Source of the DNA: Chitinophaga sp. YR627
GTDB lineage: Bacteria; Bacteroidota; Bacteroidia; Chitinophagales; Chitinophagaceae
Length of the DNA stretch: 64,000 nucleotides
Reading direction: 5' to 3'
NCBI RefSeq assembly: GCF_900114995.1
Contig: NZ_FOUX01000003.1
Span: forward strand, 434,001 to 498,000
A program made the position numbers and the translations under genes. Under the pieces are notes generated by a model, which was not told the origin of the DNA, made no database searches, and saw nothing but the letters and a program-made list of their open reading frames with translations. This document shows positions 15,605 to 24,229 of the stretch, in pieces. Every line of letters starts with the position of its first letter. Positions within the stretch are counted from its first letter, which is position 1.

Positions 15605-16909
15605 TTATAACAATTTATAGACGCCGTTATGCCAGACGCCCAGGGGTTCGTATTCCTGTTCCTTACCTAGCAGTGCCATATCCAATGGTTGACCGCCACT
15701 GAGGGAGAGTAGTTTCCAGATATTACGGAAACCGTCTTTTACAGGCATGATCCGATCGTTGCTGTCTTTGAGCCACCATTTCATATTGTGCTGAACAGGC
15801 GTTAACTGTTGTACAATATAAGGGCGTTCGCTGCGGACAGGCATCTTCTCTGCAAGTGAAGTTTCGGTGGCTGTCAGTTCCTCCCAGCCGGGAAGGCCGT
15901 AGGTATCCTGGAGATTATTGTTGGTAACAGGTTCCTTGATCAGCGCCCTTAACGGGATCTCAGAGGGAAAGAATACCAGTTCTGCTTCGATAGACATACC
16001 GGCTGTTAACAGGAGTTGTGGTCTGGACATACCTCTTGCATAGAACTGGAGTACCAGTGCCGGCTGGTAGGAATGCAGGCCATAAAGCCAGTACTTTTCG
16101 GTGGTCAGATTATCTTCTTCTGTGACCTGTTTGTTGAGGATCAGCCAGGTATCTTTTATGCCCTTCTCCTGCCGGAGGGCTTCCTGACTTTGGGTGAAGC
16201 CGACAAGGATACGAAGTTCCTGTTGTAACAGGAGAGAGAGTGTTTCTCCCTGTCTGAAACCCTGGATAACGAGGTAGATGCGGAGCAGTTGCTCCATGAA
16301 GGTATGTTGCCAGCCTTCACTATAGAAGTTGATCTCTGAGAGGCCACGGACCATAGCTGCCAATCCCGGGGCCTGTGCATCCACCATACGGCGGGCCATG
16401 GTCTCCCAGTAAGAGGCGCCTTTTTCCGGCAATTGCAACAGACCGTTACGGATGATATCTTTCATCCAGAGCAGCAGTTCGTGAATACCATCTTCCACTT
16501 TCTGCTGACGGGCCAGTTGCCGTTTATCGCGGGCTGCTTCGTCTACCTGTTTTTCTTCTTTTTCCTGTTTCTTGACTTCTTTGCCGGCTCTTTTTTCCAG
16601 CCATTCACTGACCCAGGAAGGAGGAGTGTTGTCAGTGAAGGTAGCGGACTCACGGGCATATAGCAACATGAGGCCCATACCATGTTTGCACGGAAATTTG
16701 CGGCTCGGACAACTACATTTGAAAGCGGTTCCGGCGAGGTCTATCTGGGTTTGATACGGTTTGCTGCCACTCCCCTGGCATTCTCCCCACAAGGCTTGTT
16801 CATTCGCCCCTTTACTCACCCATTTTGCTGCACCAGCCAGGGCCTTTCCGGCTTTCCTGGAAGCTTCATCCGGTGCTAAGGATAGCACCTGTTCTTCTGT
16901 TAGGAGCAA
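15605..16909 (-). CDS. SWIM zinc-finger protein
   Basis: A 434-residue protein with a SWIM zinc-binding motif CxCx6CxH formed by C65, C67, C74 and H76 (KCSCPSRKFPCKHGMGL). SWIM domains bind DNA or proteins. A charged, Lys/Glu-rich linker follows at about 110-140, and the remaining 290 residues have no motif I recognise. Translation appears to start at a TTG (complement of 16907-16909); an in-frame stop lies just upstream, so no earlier ATG is available. It is the first gene of the tight five-gene unit SWIM-DUF5691-MoxR-DUF5682-VWA. A recognition or recruitment role is an inference. Confidence 0.85.
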   Translation of the reverse strand: MLLTEEQVLSLAPDEASRKAGKALAGAAKWVSKGANEQALWGECQGSGSKPYQTQIDLAGTAFKCSCPSRKFPCKHGMGLMLLYARESATFTDNTPPSWVSEWLEKRAGKEVKKQEKEEKQVDEAARDKRQLARQQKVEDGIHELLLWMKDIIRNGLLQLPEKGASYWETMARRMVDAQAPGLAAMVRGLSEINFYSEGWQHTFMEQLLRIYLVIQGFRQGETLSLLLQQELRILVGFTQSQEALRQEKGIKDTWLILNKQVTEEDNLTTEKYWLYGLHSYQPALVLQFYARGMSRPQLLLTAGMSIEAELVFFPSEIPLRALIKEPVTNNNLQDTYGLPGWEELTATETSLAEKMPVRSERPYIVQQLTPVQHNMKWWLKDSNDRIMPVKDGFRNIWKLLSLSGGQPLDMALLGKEQEYEPLGVWHNGVYKLL

Positions 16910-16948
16910 TGGATATAAGATTTAAAAAGTATTGTATTACAAACAATG

Positions 16949-17290
16949 TTACGCCAGCAATACCTTGTATATTCTGGAATATAACATCACGAGATAGGTA
17001 ATCAGGATAACTGAATTTAATACGAGTAACCAGTTGACGTCCACCTGCTGGTATTTGTTCTTCTTACAGAGAATTGCCAGCCAGAGAAAACCGATCAAAA
17101 GAACTACCGGGAATACCAGTGTCCATTTATTCGTGATGATAAGGTGTGCATTGGCGATACGGTCATTCCATCCCTGGTCATTTCCTGCTACCAGCGGAAG
17201 GATGCCCATGAACAGCACGATAACAAATATTCTCACAGCCGTTTTTGCGGCCGTTTTACTGATTTTCTGACTCTTACTTTCCTGTTGCAT
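16949..17290 (-). CDS. small three-helix membrane protein, unknown
   Basis: This 113-residue product has a basic N-terminus and three hydrophobic stretches: about 20-37 (IFVIVLFMGILPLVAG), 57-73 (LVFPVVLLIGFLWLAIL) and 86-103 (LLVLNSVILITYLVMLYS). The KTAAKTAVRIFVIVLFMGI start and the single charged linker CKKNKYQQ place most of it in the inner membrane. I do not recognise a family. It lies 39 bases before the SWIM gene and 53 after the CruF-like gene on the same strand, with no terminator seen on either side, so it may be cotranscribed with both. Confidence 0.65.
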   Translation of the reverse strand: MQQESKSQKISKTAAKTAVRIFVIVLFMGILPLVAGNDQGWNDRIANAHLIITNKWTLVFPVVLLIGFLWLAILCKKNKYQQVDVNWLLVLNSVILITYLVMLYSRIYKVLLA

Positions 17291-17343
17291 TGTTTCTTTA
17301 AATTTTAAGTAGCGACTGGATTGCTAAGTTCGGGATTAAACTA

Positions 17344-18306
17344 TTACGATCCTATTGCTGCCTGACGAACGGGACGTAAATGTATCCACCAGTGTATGAC
17401 GATGCCAATCAACAGGTTGATGACACAGAAAAAGGTCATCCAGGCATTCTCTGCCGCAAATCCACCAATAAATAACCAGACAAAAAAGTAAAGATGAAAC
17501 CAGGCAGGGACTAACCAGGTCACATAGGGTAATGCCGGAGGATGTAATATGCTGCGTTTCCTGAATCCCCATATGGTCAATACAGGGAGTAAGATCAGCA
17601 GGAAAATCAGCTTTTCTTTACTTCTGATGTGAAACTGTTCATTCAGCCAGGTGGCCATCGGAAATAATGTGATCCAGAGCGCAACCTGTGAAATAAGGAT
17701 AGACAGTAGCGGAGTAATTGCCAGCCAGCCTTTCAATACTATATTATTACGGAAACGGACCTTTTCCAGTGTACGTGCAAAAGTGGAGTAGAAAAAGACC
17801 ACACACAGCCATCCGAAGAAATTGCCGTAGGGCACGCCGAACCATTGGGCTGTCAGCGGATCAGGGAATTCAGGTCTGTTGGCCCAATCCCAGTGCCACA
17901 TGTGCAGCCGGTAAGCAACAACATCCATACTGAGATCTATACTGAGTGCCAGCAGGGCATCAAATGCGGCAGCCGCTATCAGCGGAAGCCCTCTGCTGTC
18001 GGAAATAATCCGGGAAGTATAAATGATAATGCCCCATCCCATACCAATACAGACAGGGATATTATCAGGCGCATGTCCCAGCATGAGCCAGAACTGCCCA
18101 TATTTATAACCGGCATTGGATACAACGTTCACATATTCCAGTAACAGACCAAAACCAAAACCGCCCAGCATATAGGCGACATGTCCTGTGCCTCTTTTCC
18201 AGGCATATAGCAGCGTCAGAAAGAACAGTATGATCATACAGGATTCTGACAGGGGATAACAGATCGCAGGAGGAATGCCATAAGGCATATTGGCGTAAGG
18301 GAACAT
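17344..18306 (-). CDS. polytopic membrane protein of the CruF/DUF422 carotenoid-type family
   Basis: A 320-residue integral membrane protein with about eight hydrophobic segments. The central motif block SIDLSMDVVAYRLHMWHW (around residues 120-137), followed by FGVPYGNFFGW, matches the DUF422/CruF family. In some members that family hydrates carotenoid ends (1',2'-hydratase); in others the function is unknown. No other carotenoid genes are visible nearby, so I keep the call at family level. The gene lies 10 bases after the upstream MFS transporter and is likely cotranscribed with it. The motif match is by eye. Confidence 0.62.
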   Translation of the reverse strand: MFPYANMPYGIPPAICYPLSESCMIILFFLTLLYAWKRGTGHVAYMLGGFGFGLLLEYVNVVSNAGYKYGQFWLMLGHAPDNIPVCIGMGWGIIIYTSRIISDSRGLPLIAAAAFDALLALSIDLSMDVVAYRLHMWHWDWANRPEFPDPLTAQWFGVPYGNFFGWLCVVFFYSTFARTLEKVRFRNNIVLKGWLAITPLLSILISQVALWITLFPMATWLNEQFHIRSKEKLIFLLILLPVLTIWGFRKRSILHPPALPYVTWLVPAWFHLYFFVWLFIGGFAAENAWMTFFCVINLLIGIVIHWWIHLRPVRQAAIGS

Positions 18307-18316
18307 AACAATTATT

Positions 18317-19609
18317 TTATCGTTGTTCTTTATCCATGAACGAAGTGTGTTTCGTATCTCTCACAACAGCATAAACGATCAGCGAAATAAAGATACAACC
18401 CGTAACGTACCAGTAGTACAGGGATTCATGACCGATGTTCTTGAAATATAAAGCAATGTACTCAGCCGTACCACCGAACAGGGCAACTGTCAGTGCATAA
18501 GGTAGTCCTACACCTAACGCCCGGATCTCAGCAGGAAACATCTCCGCCTTTACCACGGCATTGATAGAGGTATAGCCGCTGACAATGATCAGTGCAGAGA
18601 AGATGAGGAAAAAGGCGGCCCATTCCGATGCCGCATGACTGATAGCGGTAAGGATAGGAACAGTTAGCAGGGAACCCAGTATACCAAAGCCAAGTAATAA
18701 AGGTTTACGCCCGATTTTGTCACTCAGCATACCAAAGAGCGGTTGCAGACAGGCATATATCAGCATGAGCAGGAAGGTAAGCAGGGTAGACCTTTCTTTG
18801 GTCAGGTGTACCGTATTCACCAGGAACTTCTGCATGTAGGTGGTATAGGTGTAAAAAGCCAGTGTGCCACCCATGGTGAGCCCGACTACTGTCAGTACTG
18901 CTCTGGGATGTTCTTTCAGGAGGATCATCACAGAGCCCCGTTTTTTATTTTCCTTTTCAGCGCTGACAGTCTCCTGCATATGCTGACGGATGACGAGGGC
19001 AAAGAGGGAGAGGATAGCGCCTATTACAAAAGGGATACGCCAGCCCCATTCATGCAGTTGCTCCGGACTCAGAAACACTTTTTGCAGCAGCAGCTGAATG
19101 CCGAGGGCAATGAGTTGTCCGCCGATAAGCGTTACGTACTGAAAGCTGGAATAAAAGCCTCTTTTATCAGGAGTGGATATTTCGCTTAAATAGGTCGCAG
19201 AGGTACCATATTCTCCGCCGACACTCAGGCCCTGTAATAACCTGGCTGTCAGCAGGATCACCGGAGATAGGATACCGGCAGTGGCGTATGTAGGCGCCAG
19301 GGCGATCATCATACTACCAAGTGACATCAGCAGCACGGAAAGCGTCATGGAAACCTTCCTGCCTTTCCGGTCGGCAATACTGCCAAAGAGCCATCCACCG
19401 ATAGGGCGCATCAGAAAGCCGACGGCAAAAATGGCGGCGGTATCCAGTAACTGGGCGGTAGGATTGCTTTTGGGGAAAAAGACAGGTGCAAAGTACAGGG
19501 CGAATGCGGCATAGGCATACCAGTCGTACCATTCAACGAGATTACCGATGGAGCCTGTAAAGATCGCTTTAATGCGGTGCGCGGTGTCGCTTTTTTGATA
19601 TGTATTCAT
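18317..19609 (-). CDS. MFS transporter of the metabolite:H+ symporter (KgtP/ProP-like) type
   Basis: A twelve-helix major facilitator of the MHS subfamily, whose members import alpha-ketoglutarate, proline/betaine or similar solutes with protons. The N-terminal signature GNLVEWYDWYAYAAFALYF and the MFS loop motif GSIADRKGRK between helices 2 and 3 are clear. The segment RLLQGLSVGGEYGTSATYLSE is diagnostic of MHS carriers, and SDKIGRKP repeats the loop motif in the second half. I place the start at the ATG at 19609 (MNTYQKSDT, 430 residues) rather than a TTG eight codons upstream. Substrate not determined. It heads the minus-strand run that continues into the CruF-like gene. Confidence 0.87.
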   Translation of the reverse strand: MNTYQKSDTAHRIKAIFTGSIGNLVEWYDWYAYAAFALYFAPVFFPKSNPTAQLLDTAAIFAVGFLMRPIGGWLFGSIADRKGRKVSMTLSVLLMSLGSMMIALAPTYATAGILSPVILLTARLLQGLSVGGEYGTSATYLSEISTPDKRGFYSSFQYVTLIGGQLIALGIQLLLQKVFLSPEQLHEWGWRIPFVIGAILSLFALVIRQHMQETVSAEKENKKRGSVMILLKEHPRAVLTVVGLTMGGTLAFYTYTTYMQKFLVNTVHLTKERSTLLTFLLMLIYACLQPLFGMLSDKIGRKPLLLGFGILGSLLTVPILTAISHAASEWAAFFLIFSALIIVSGYTSINAVVKAEMFPAEIRALGVGLPYALTVALFGGTAEYIALYFKNIGHESLYYWYVTGCIFISLIVYAVVRDTKHTSFMDKEQR

Positions 19610-19687
19610 TATTGATAGGAGCGTGGCTTTCAAAAATAATACAATCGGGCCAATAGTCTTATATTGCTAAACAATTAAAGGATAATC

Positions 19688-20362
19688 ATGGACACGATCA
19701 CAAAAGCAAAGAAAGCAGCCGGAGAGAAGGCTGCATCGTTGGTACAGCCCGGTATGTTAGTAGGATTGGGAACCGGGTCAACTGCTTACTGGGCGATAGA
19801 AAAGATTGGTCAGATGGTAAAGGAAGGATTGAATATCCGTGTGGTAGCTACCTCCGTTGCCTCAGAACAACAGGCAATAGCCCTGGGTATACCCATTACT
19901 TCTTTCAGCGAAATCCAGCAGCTGGACATCGATATTGATGGCGCAGATGAGATCAGTGAAGATTTACAGATCATCAAAGGTGGCGGTGGCGCCCTGCTGC
20001 GTGAAAAGATCGTGGCACACGCCAGCAGAAGGAAAGTGATAGTGGCTGATGAAAGAAAATATGTAAGAACACTGGGTAAATTCCCGCTGCCTGTAGAAAT
20101 TATTCCGTTTGGCTGGGAACTGGTGTTCAAAAGTATACAGTCCCTGAAAGGCGCTCCGACCTTAAGGACCAGAGAAGATAAACCTTATATTACAGACAAC
20201 GGGAACTATATCCTCGACTGTATGTTCGGCGCTATAGAAAACCCGGAACAACTGCATCATCAGCTGAAAGCGATGACAGGTGTAGTGGAAACAGGGTTAT
20301 TCATCAACCTGAAACCAACCGTGATCATCGCCTATGAAAACGGTGATGTAAAGACACTTTAA
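19688..20362 (+). CDS. rpiA: ribose-5-phosphate isomerase A
   Basis: The cytosolic enzyme interconverting ribose 5-phosphate and ribulose 5-phosphate in the pentose phosphate pathway. All family landmarks are present in 224 residues: the phosphate-binding GLGTGSTAYWAIE, the DIDIDGADEI active-site segment, KGGGGALLREKI, and IVADERKYV. Length matches the family. It diverges from the MFS transporter gene across about 80 bases and is followed 19 bases later by the ICMT-like gene on the same strand. Confidence 0.97.
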   Translation: MDTITKAKKAAGEKAASLVQPGMLVGLGTGSTAYWAIEKIGQMVKEGLNIRVVATSVASEQQAIALGIPITSFSEIQQLDIDIDGADEISEDLQIIKGGGGALLREKIVAHASRRKVIVADERKYVRTLGKFPLPVEIIPFGWELVFKSIQSLKGAPTLRTREDKPYITDNGNYILDCMFGAIENPEQLHHQLKAMTGVVETGLFINLKPTVIIAYENGDVKTL

Positions 20363-20381
20363 TACCTAAATATTCCATCCT

Positions 20382-20948
20382 ATGTATGAAACCCTCCACC
20401 AGATCATCGCTGTTATCTGGGTATTGTCAGAAGTGCTGCTGAACCGGCTTGTAAGGTCATCTCAGTCTGATAAGACACGGGCGGACAAACAATCGCTGCG
20501 TTTTATCTGGATCACGATCATGATCACATTACCGCTGGCGCATATCTTGTCCCGGCAGTTGCATGTCCTTCCGATCAGTAGTTCTCCTGCGATCGTACAG
20601 GCGGGCCTTGCAATGATCGTGGCAGGAATGATCTACCGTTTTATCGCCATCTATACATTGGGACGGTTCTTTACGGTAGACGTAGCGATCCGTAGTGATC
20701 ACAGGATCGTCAGAAAGGGGATGTACAGATACATGCGCCACCCTTCTTATCTGGGATCGCTGTTATCCTTTCTGGGGAATGGATTTGCACTGAATAGCTG
20801 GGTCGGACTGGTGATTGGTTTTGTGCCGGTACTGCTCACTTTTCTATATAGGATGAAGGTGGAAGAGGAGTTACTGATCAACAATTTCGGACAGGAATAT
20901 ATAGACTATAAAAAGGAAACCTGGAGATTAATACCGTTCGTGTACTGA
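20382..20948 (+). CDS. isoprenylcysteine carboxyl methyltransferase-like membrane protein
   Basis: A 188-residue membrane methyltransferase-fold protein with four to five hydrophobic helices. The C-terminal half carries the ICMT/PEMT signature: LGRFFTVDVAIRSDHRIVRK, then GMYRYMRHPSYLG (the RHPxY SAM-binding motif) and the closing VEEELLINNFGQEYIDYKK with a conserved Glu pair. Bacterial members methylate small molecules or lipids, but substrates are mostly unknown. It is 19 bases after rpiA and 45 before a sulfurtransferase, all on the plus strand. Confidence 0.88.
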   Translation: MYETLHQIIAVIWVLSEVLLNRLVRSSQSDKTRADKQSLRFIWITIMITLPLAHILSRQLHVLPISSSPAIVQAGLAMIVAGMIYRFIAIYTLGRFFTVDVAIRSDHRIVRKGMYRYMRHPSYLGSLLSFLGNGFALNSWVGLVIGFVPVLLTFLYRMKVEEELLINNFGQEYIDYKKETWRLIPFVY

Positions 20949-20993
20949 TACCAATAACACGGACGTATCTGTTAACACATAAAGGGACACAGT

Positions 20994-21839
20994 ATGAGCT
21001 ATACTAACTTTATAAAACCAGCAGAGGCGCATGCGCTCCTGAATAAACCTGATGTTGTTTTTATTGATTGCAGCTTTGCATTGAATGATAAAGAGTGGGG
21101 TCGTAAAGAATATGAGAAAGCACATATACCTGGTGCGCTGTATGCTGATCTGGACAAAGATCTTTCCGGACCGATCATCGCAGGTAAGACCGGCAGACAT
21201 CCTTTACCGGAAAAGAAAGCACTGGAAGCAACCATCGCATCATGGGGCATAACGTCTAATACACAGGTCATTGCATATGATGCCGGTGCCGGCTTTATGG
21301 CAGCGGCAAGATTGTGGTGGCTGCTGAAATGGGCTGGTCACGAACAGGCGGCTGTGCTGGATGGTGGTAAGAAGGTATGGGCTGAAAAGGCATATCCTTT
21401 GGAAGGCGGTGTGGTAACACCTGTGGCTAAATCATTTAATGCCCGCTATGACGATAGTCTGCTGGCAGATGCAGCAGCTGTGCTGAAGGCAACAGCGGAA
21501 CATGGTAGTTGTGTGATAGACTCAAGAACAGCCGACAGATATGCCGGTCAGAATGAGACAATCGACCCGGTAGCGGGACATATTCCTGAAGCAATTTCAA
21601 GACCATTTAACGCCAATATTACACCGGAAGGACTGGTAGCAGGACAGGATGTGGTAAGGGGCTATTTTGCGGCTGATTTTGCGAAAGATGATGTGATCTT
21701 CTACTGTGGATCAGGGGTGACTGCGGCATTCAATGTATTGCTGGCCAATTATGCCGGTTATGCCATGCCGAAGTTATACGCAGGTTCCTGGAGTGAGTGG
21801 ATCACAGATGAGGGCAGACCAGTAGCTGTAGGAGCATAA
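20994..21839 (+). CDS. thiosulfate/3-mercaptopyruvate sulfurtransferase (two-rhodanese type)
   Basis: A 281-residue tandem-rhodanese enzyme. The N-terminal rhodanese repeat (about 1-140) contains AHIPGALYADLDKDLSG, and the C-terminal active repeat carries DSRTADRYAG, GHIPEAI and the persulfide-forming cysteine C238 in CGSGVT. The CGSGVT loop is typical of mercaptopyruvate-type enzymes, but I do not choose between donors. The length is usual for the family, and no signal peptide is seen, so it is cytosolic. The gene ends in a strong terminator shared with the convergent zinc-ribbon gene. Confidence 0.93.
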   Translation: MSYTNFIKPAEAHALLNKPDVVFIDCSFALNDKEWGRKEYEKAHIPGALYADLDKDLSGPIIAGKTGRHPLPEKKALEATIASWGITSNTQVIAYDAGAGFMAAARLWWLLKWAGHEQAAVLDGGKKVWAEKAYPLEGGVVTPVAKSFNARYDDSLLADAAAVLKATAEHGSCVIDSRTADRYAGQNETIDPVAGHIPEAISRPFNANITPEGLVAGQDVVRGYFAADFAKDDVIFYCGSGVTAAFNVLLANYAGYAMPKLYAGSWSEWITDEGRPVAVGA

Positions 21840-21860
21840 TGTAAGCATACGTGAAATAAA

Positions 21861-21898
21861 AAAGGCGTCAACAGGGATAAGCTGTTGACGCCTTTCGT
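21861..21898. terminator. bidirectional terminator between sulfurtransferase and zinc-ribbon genes
   Basis: A perfect 14-bp stem (21861-21874 with 21882-21895) and a 7-base loop, with A and T runs at both ends. It lies between two convergent stops and can serve both strands. Confidence 0.9.
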
Positions 21899-21913
21899 TT
21901 TGATATAAAAGAC

Positions 21914-23035
21914 TTATTGTTTGCTCAGATAGATAATGAATATTACAACAGCAATAATCGCCATTACCAGCAATGCAATCTTGGTGCCGCTGTATGGTCT
22001 TTCACCTACAACCTCACCGGTAGAGGCGTTCACGGTAAAGTGATAGAGCTTGTTATTATACTTATAGGCACTGATCCATACAGGCAACAGCAGATACTTT
22101 AAAGCGATATTACGATAGGTATCATAATACTCTTCAATGCGCTGTTCATCTCCACCGATATCACGACGGATCGTCTGCTCGATGATACCCCGCATGATCA
22201 GTTTCGCCTGCTCCAGTCCATCTTCAGGAGATACCTGGTAAAGCTCAGAACGGAAACCGCTCACATACTGTTCATTGTAATGAACGAGCGCCTGCATATG
22301 CCATGGCTCTAAGCGCTTTGCCACTTTATGAGGAAGAGAGGCGCTGGCGATCACAAAAATATCATTGAACTCATTATACACAGTACCGCTGACACTATGC
22401 CATCTTGTATGGCGTACCTGTCTGGAACGTCTTTCTTCTCTGCCATTGACGGTCTCTGTGTAGTATTCAGTTTCGTAGTAATAATCACCACGTTGGCCAT
22501 CATATTCAGTCCTTGCATCTGCATCATAGGTCCAGTGTGGCAGGTATATACCTCTCAGCTGACTGGCATGTCCAGAGACCAGCTGTGGCAGGTCAGAAGG
22601 TGCAAACCAGAGCTTTTTCATCCATGTCTGGAAGTTGGTAGCAGCCTGTTGCTGTGTGATGGCAAAAGGCAGGATATAATGTGGCCGGACGATCTGTTTG
22701 CTTTCCGCATCGCTGATGACCAGCGGACTGGCACAGAAGGTACAGTTCTCTGAGTTTACTTCCGCCAGCAGGGTAGTGGAGGCACCGCAGTTTTTGCAGG
22801 ACACCACTTTTGCCGTGCGTTGTGCACTCAGACTGTTTGTACTGTGGATAAATGAATCATAATCTACCGATACGACAGGACCTGTATTTTCCTGTACGAT
22901 CTCGTTGGTAGCGCCGCAATAAGTACATTTCAGCTGATGGGTACCTGGTGCGAAATGCAGGGTAGCTCCACAGCTGTTACATTGTAAAGACGAATTCAGA
23001 GCGGCGGATTGCTCCGCCTGGGAATATGGATCCAT
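21914..23035 (-). CDS. zinc-ribbon protein with C-terminal membrane anchor, partner of SPFH protein
   Basis: A 373-residue protein with two zinc-ribbon modules at the N-terminus. The first has CNSCGA at 19-24 and CTYCGA at 37-42; the second has a CKNCGA knuckle and a CTFCAS knuckle by about residue 102. A long soluble beta-rich middle contains HWTYDADARTEY and a tyrosine-rich stretch. The C-terminus is one hydrophobic helix (LLVMAIIAVVIFIIYL). Such proteins are often mislabelled as helicase PriA fragments because of the zinc ribbons, but no helicase motif is present. It follows the SPFH gene by 6 bases. The arrangement recalls the YdjG/YdjI pair of Bacillus, which acts with PspA at the membrane; that analogy is an inference. 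Confidence 0.82.
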   Translation of the reverse strand: MDPYSQAEQSAALNSSLQCNSCGATLHFAPGTHQLKCTYCGATNEIVQENTGPVVSVDYDSFIHSTNSLSAQRTAKVVSCKNCGASTTLLAEVNSENCTFCASPLVISDAESKQIVRPHYILPFAITQQQAATNFQTWMKKLWFAPSDLPQLVSGHASQLRGIYLPHWTYDADARTEYDGQRGDYYYETEYYTETVNGREERRSRQVRHTRWHSVSGTVYNEFNDIFVIASASLPHKVAKRLEPWHMQALVHYNEQYVSGFRSELYQVSPEDGLEQAKLIMRGIIEQTIRRDIGGDEQRIEEYYDTYRNIALKYLLLPVWISAYKYNNKLYHFTVNASTGEVVGERPYSGTKIALLVMAIIAVVIFIIYLSKQ

Positions 23036-23041
23036 GAACGA

Positions 23042-24148
23042 TTACGGAATAGGTAAAGGTGGTGGTGTATTGTTAAATAAACCGGCCAGTTCAGCCATGG
23101 TGTTGGCCACTGCCCAGTTGGCCATGCCTTTTTTCCAGATATGGCTCTGCTGGTTGATCGTACCGGCAGCTACCAGTTGTGTCAGTTGATCCATGGTGTA
23201 CGGACCTGCCTGCTGACCATTTATCGCGGCATAATATTGTACGGCTGCAGGTAATGGCGGTGGCGCTTCATTACTACCCTGTACGGTATTCGGCTGGAAC
23301 ACATTGCCCATCTGACTACCCATTGCCATGCCTAAACCTGCTCCCATACCAGCGCCTGCCAGACCACCATTAGGGTTCTGTGCCGCCTGTTCCATGGCAT
23401 TGGCTGCCTGGAACTGTGCGTAAGCGCCCAGGTTACCAACGATACCCATGCTGGTACGTTTGTCCATCGCAGCTTCCACTTCCGGAGGAAGGGAAATATT
23501 TTCGATCAGGAACTTGGTCAGTTCCAGCCCCATTGCGTTGAATTCCGGTTGTATTTTATTGGTAATCAGTGCAGATACCTCATCGTAGTTTGCTGCCAGG
23601 TCCAGTACGGGAATCTTTGCCTGTGCAATTGCATCCATACCACGGGTGATGGCAAGATTACGTAGCTGCTCATTTACACCCTCTACGGTGAATTCAGGAT
23701 TGGTAGCGGCGATCTCTTTTATGAACAATCCGGCATCCTGTACACGGAATGCGAAGCTGCCGAACGCACGAAGACGTACCGGACCAAATTCTGCATCACG
23801 CAGCATAACAGGATTACGGGTTCCCCATTTCTGATTGATGAACTGACGGGTACTTACGAAATACACGTCTGCCTTGAATGGACTGTTAAAGCCATATACC
23901 CAGCCTTTCAGCGTGGTCATGATCGGCATGTTTTGCGTAGTGAGCGTGTACATGCCGGGTTTGAAAATGTCGGCAACAACGCCTTCATTCAGAAATACAG
24001 CCAGCTGTGATTCACGCACAGTCAGCTTTGCATTCATCTTTATTTCATTCTGATAGCGGGGAAACTTCCATACTATGATTTCATTAGAGGTATCGACCCA
24101 ATCGATGATGTCGATAAATTCGTTGCGGAGTTTGTCAAATAGTCCCAT
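23042..24148 (-). CDS. SPFH domain protein with C-terminal GYF_2 domain
   Basis: A 368-residue protein. Residues ~20-240 form an SPFH/band-7-like domain of the YdjI (virion core protein) type: ELAVFLNEGVVADIF-like start, FVSTRQFINQKWGT, GSFAFRVQDAGLFIKEI and the helix ending in LPPEVEAAMDKRTSMG. A Gly/Met/Ala-rich low-complexity linker covers about 258-285. The C-terminus (about 305-355) is a GYF_2 domain: YAAINGQQAGPYTMDQL, then HIWKKGMANW. A PPPLP run ends the protein, a possible ligand for GYF domains. SPFH proteins form membrane-associated oligomers. It is the first gene of a two-gene unit with the zinc-ribbon/TM protein. A membrane-stress role is inferred from the family. Confidence 0.87.
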   Translation of the reverse strand: MGLFDKLRNEFIDIIDWVDTSNEIIVWKFPRYQNEIKMNAKLTVRESQLAVFLNEGVVADIFKPGMYTLTTQNMPIMTTLKGWVYGFNSPFKADVYFVSTRQFINQKWGTRNPVMLRDAEFGPVRLRAFGSFAFRVQDAGLFIKEIAATNPEFTVEGVNEQLRNLAITRGMDAIAQAKIPVLDLAANYDEVSALITNKIQPEFNAMGLELTKFLIENISLPPEVEAAMDKRTSMGIVGNLGAYAQFQAANAMEQAAQNPNGGLAGAGMGAGLGMAMGSQMGNVFQPNTVQGSNEAPPPLPAAVQYYAAINGQQAGPYTMDQLTQLVAAGTINQQSHIWKKGMANWAVANTMAELAGLFNNTPPPLPIP

Positions 24149-24229
24149 ATAAGACGGATTTACGGTAGTATGAAAATAGAATAAAGGTGTAATATATTGT
24201 ATAGGAAGACAGTAAAAAATATCACAGTA

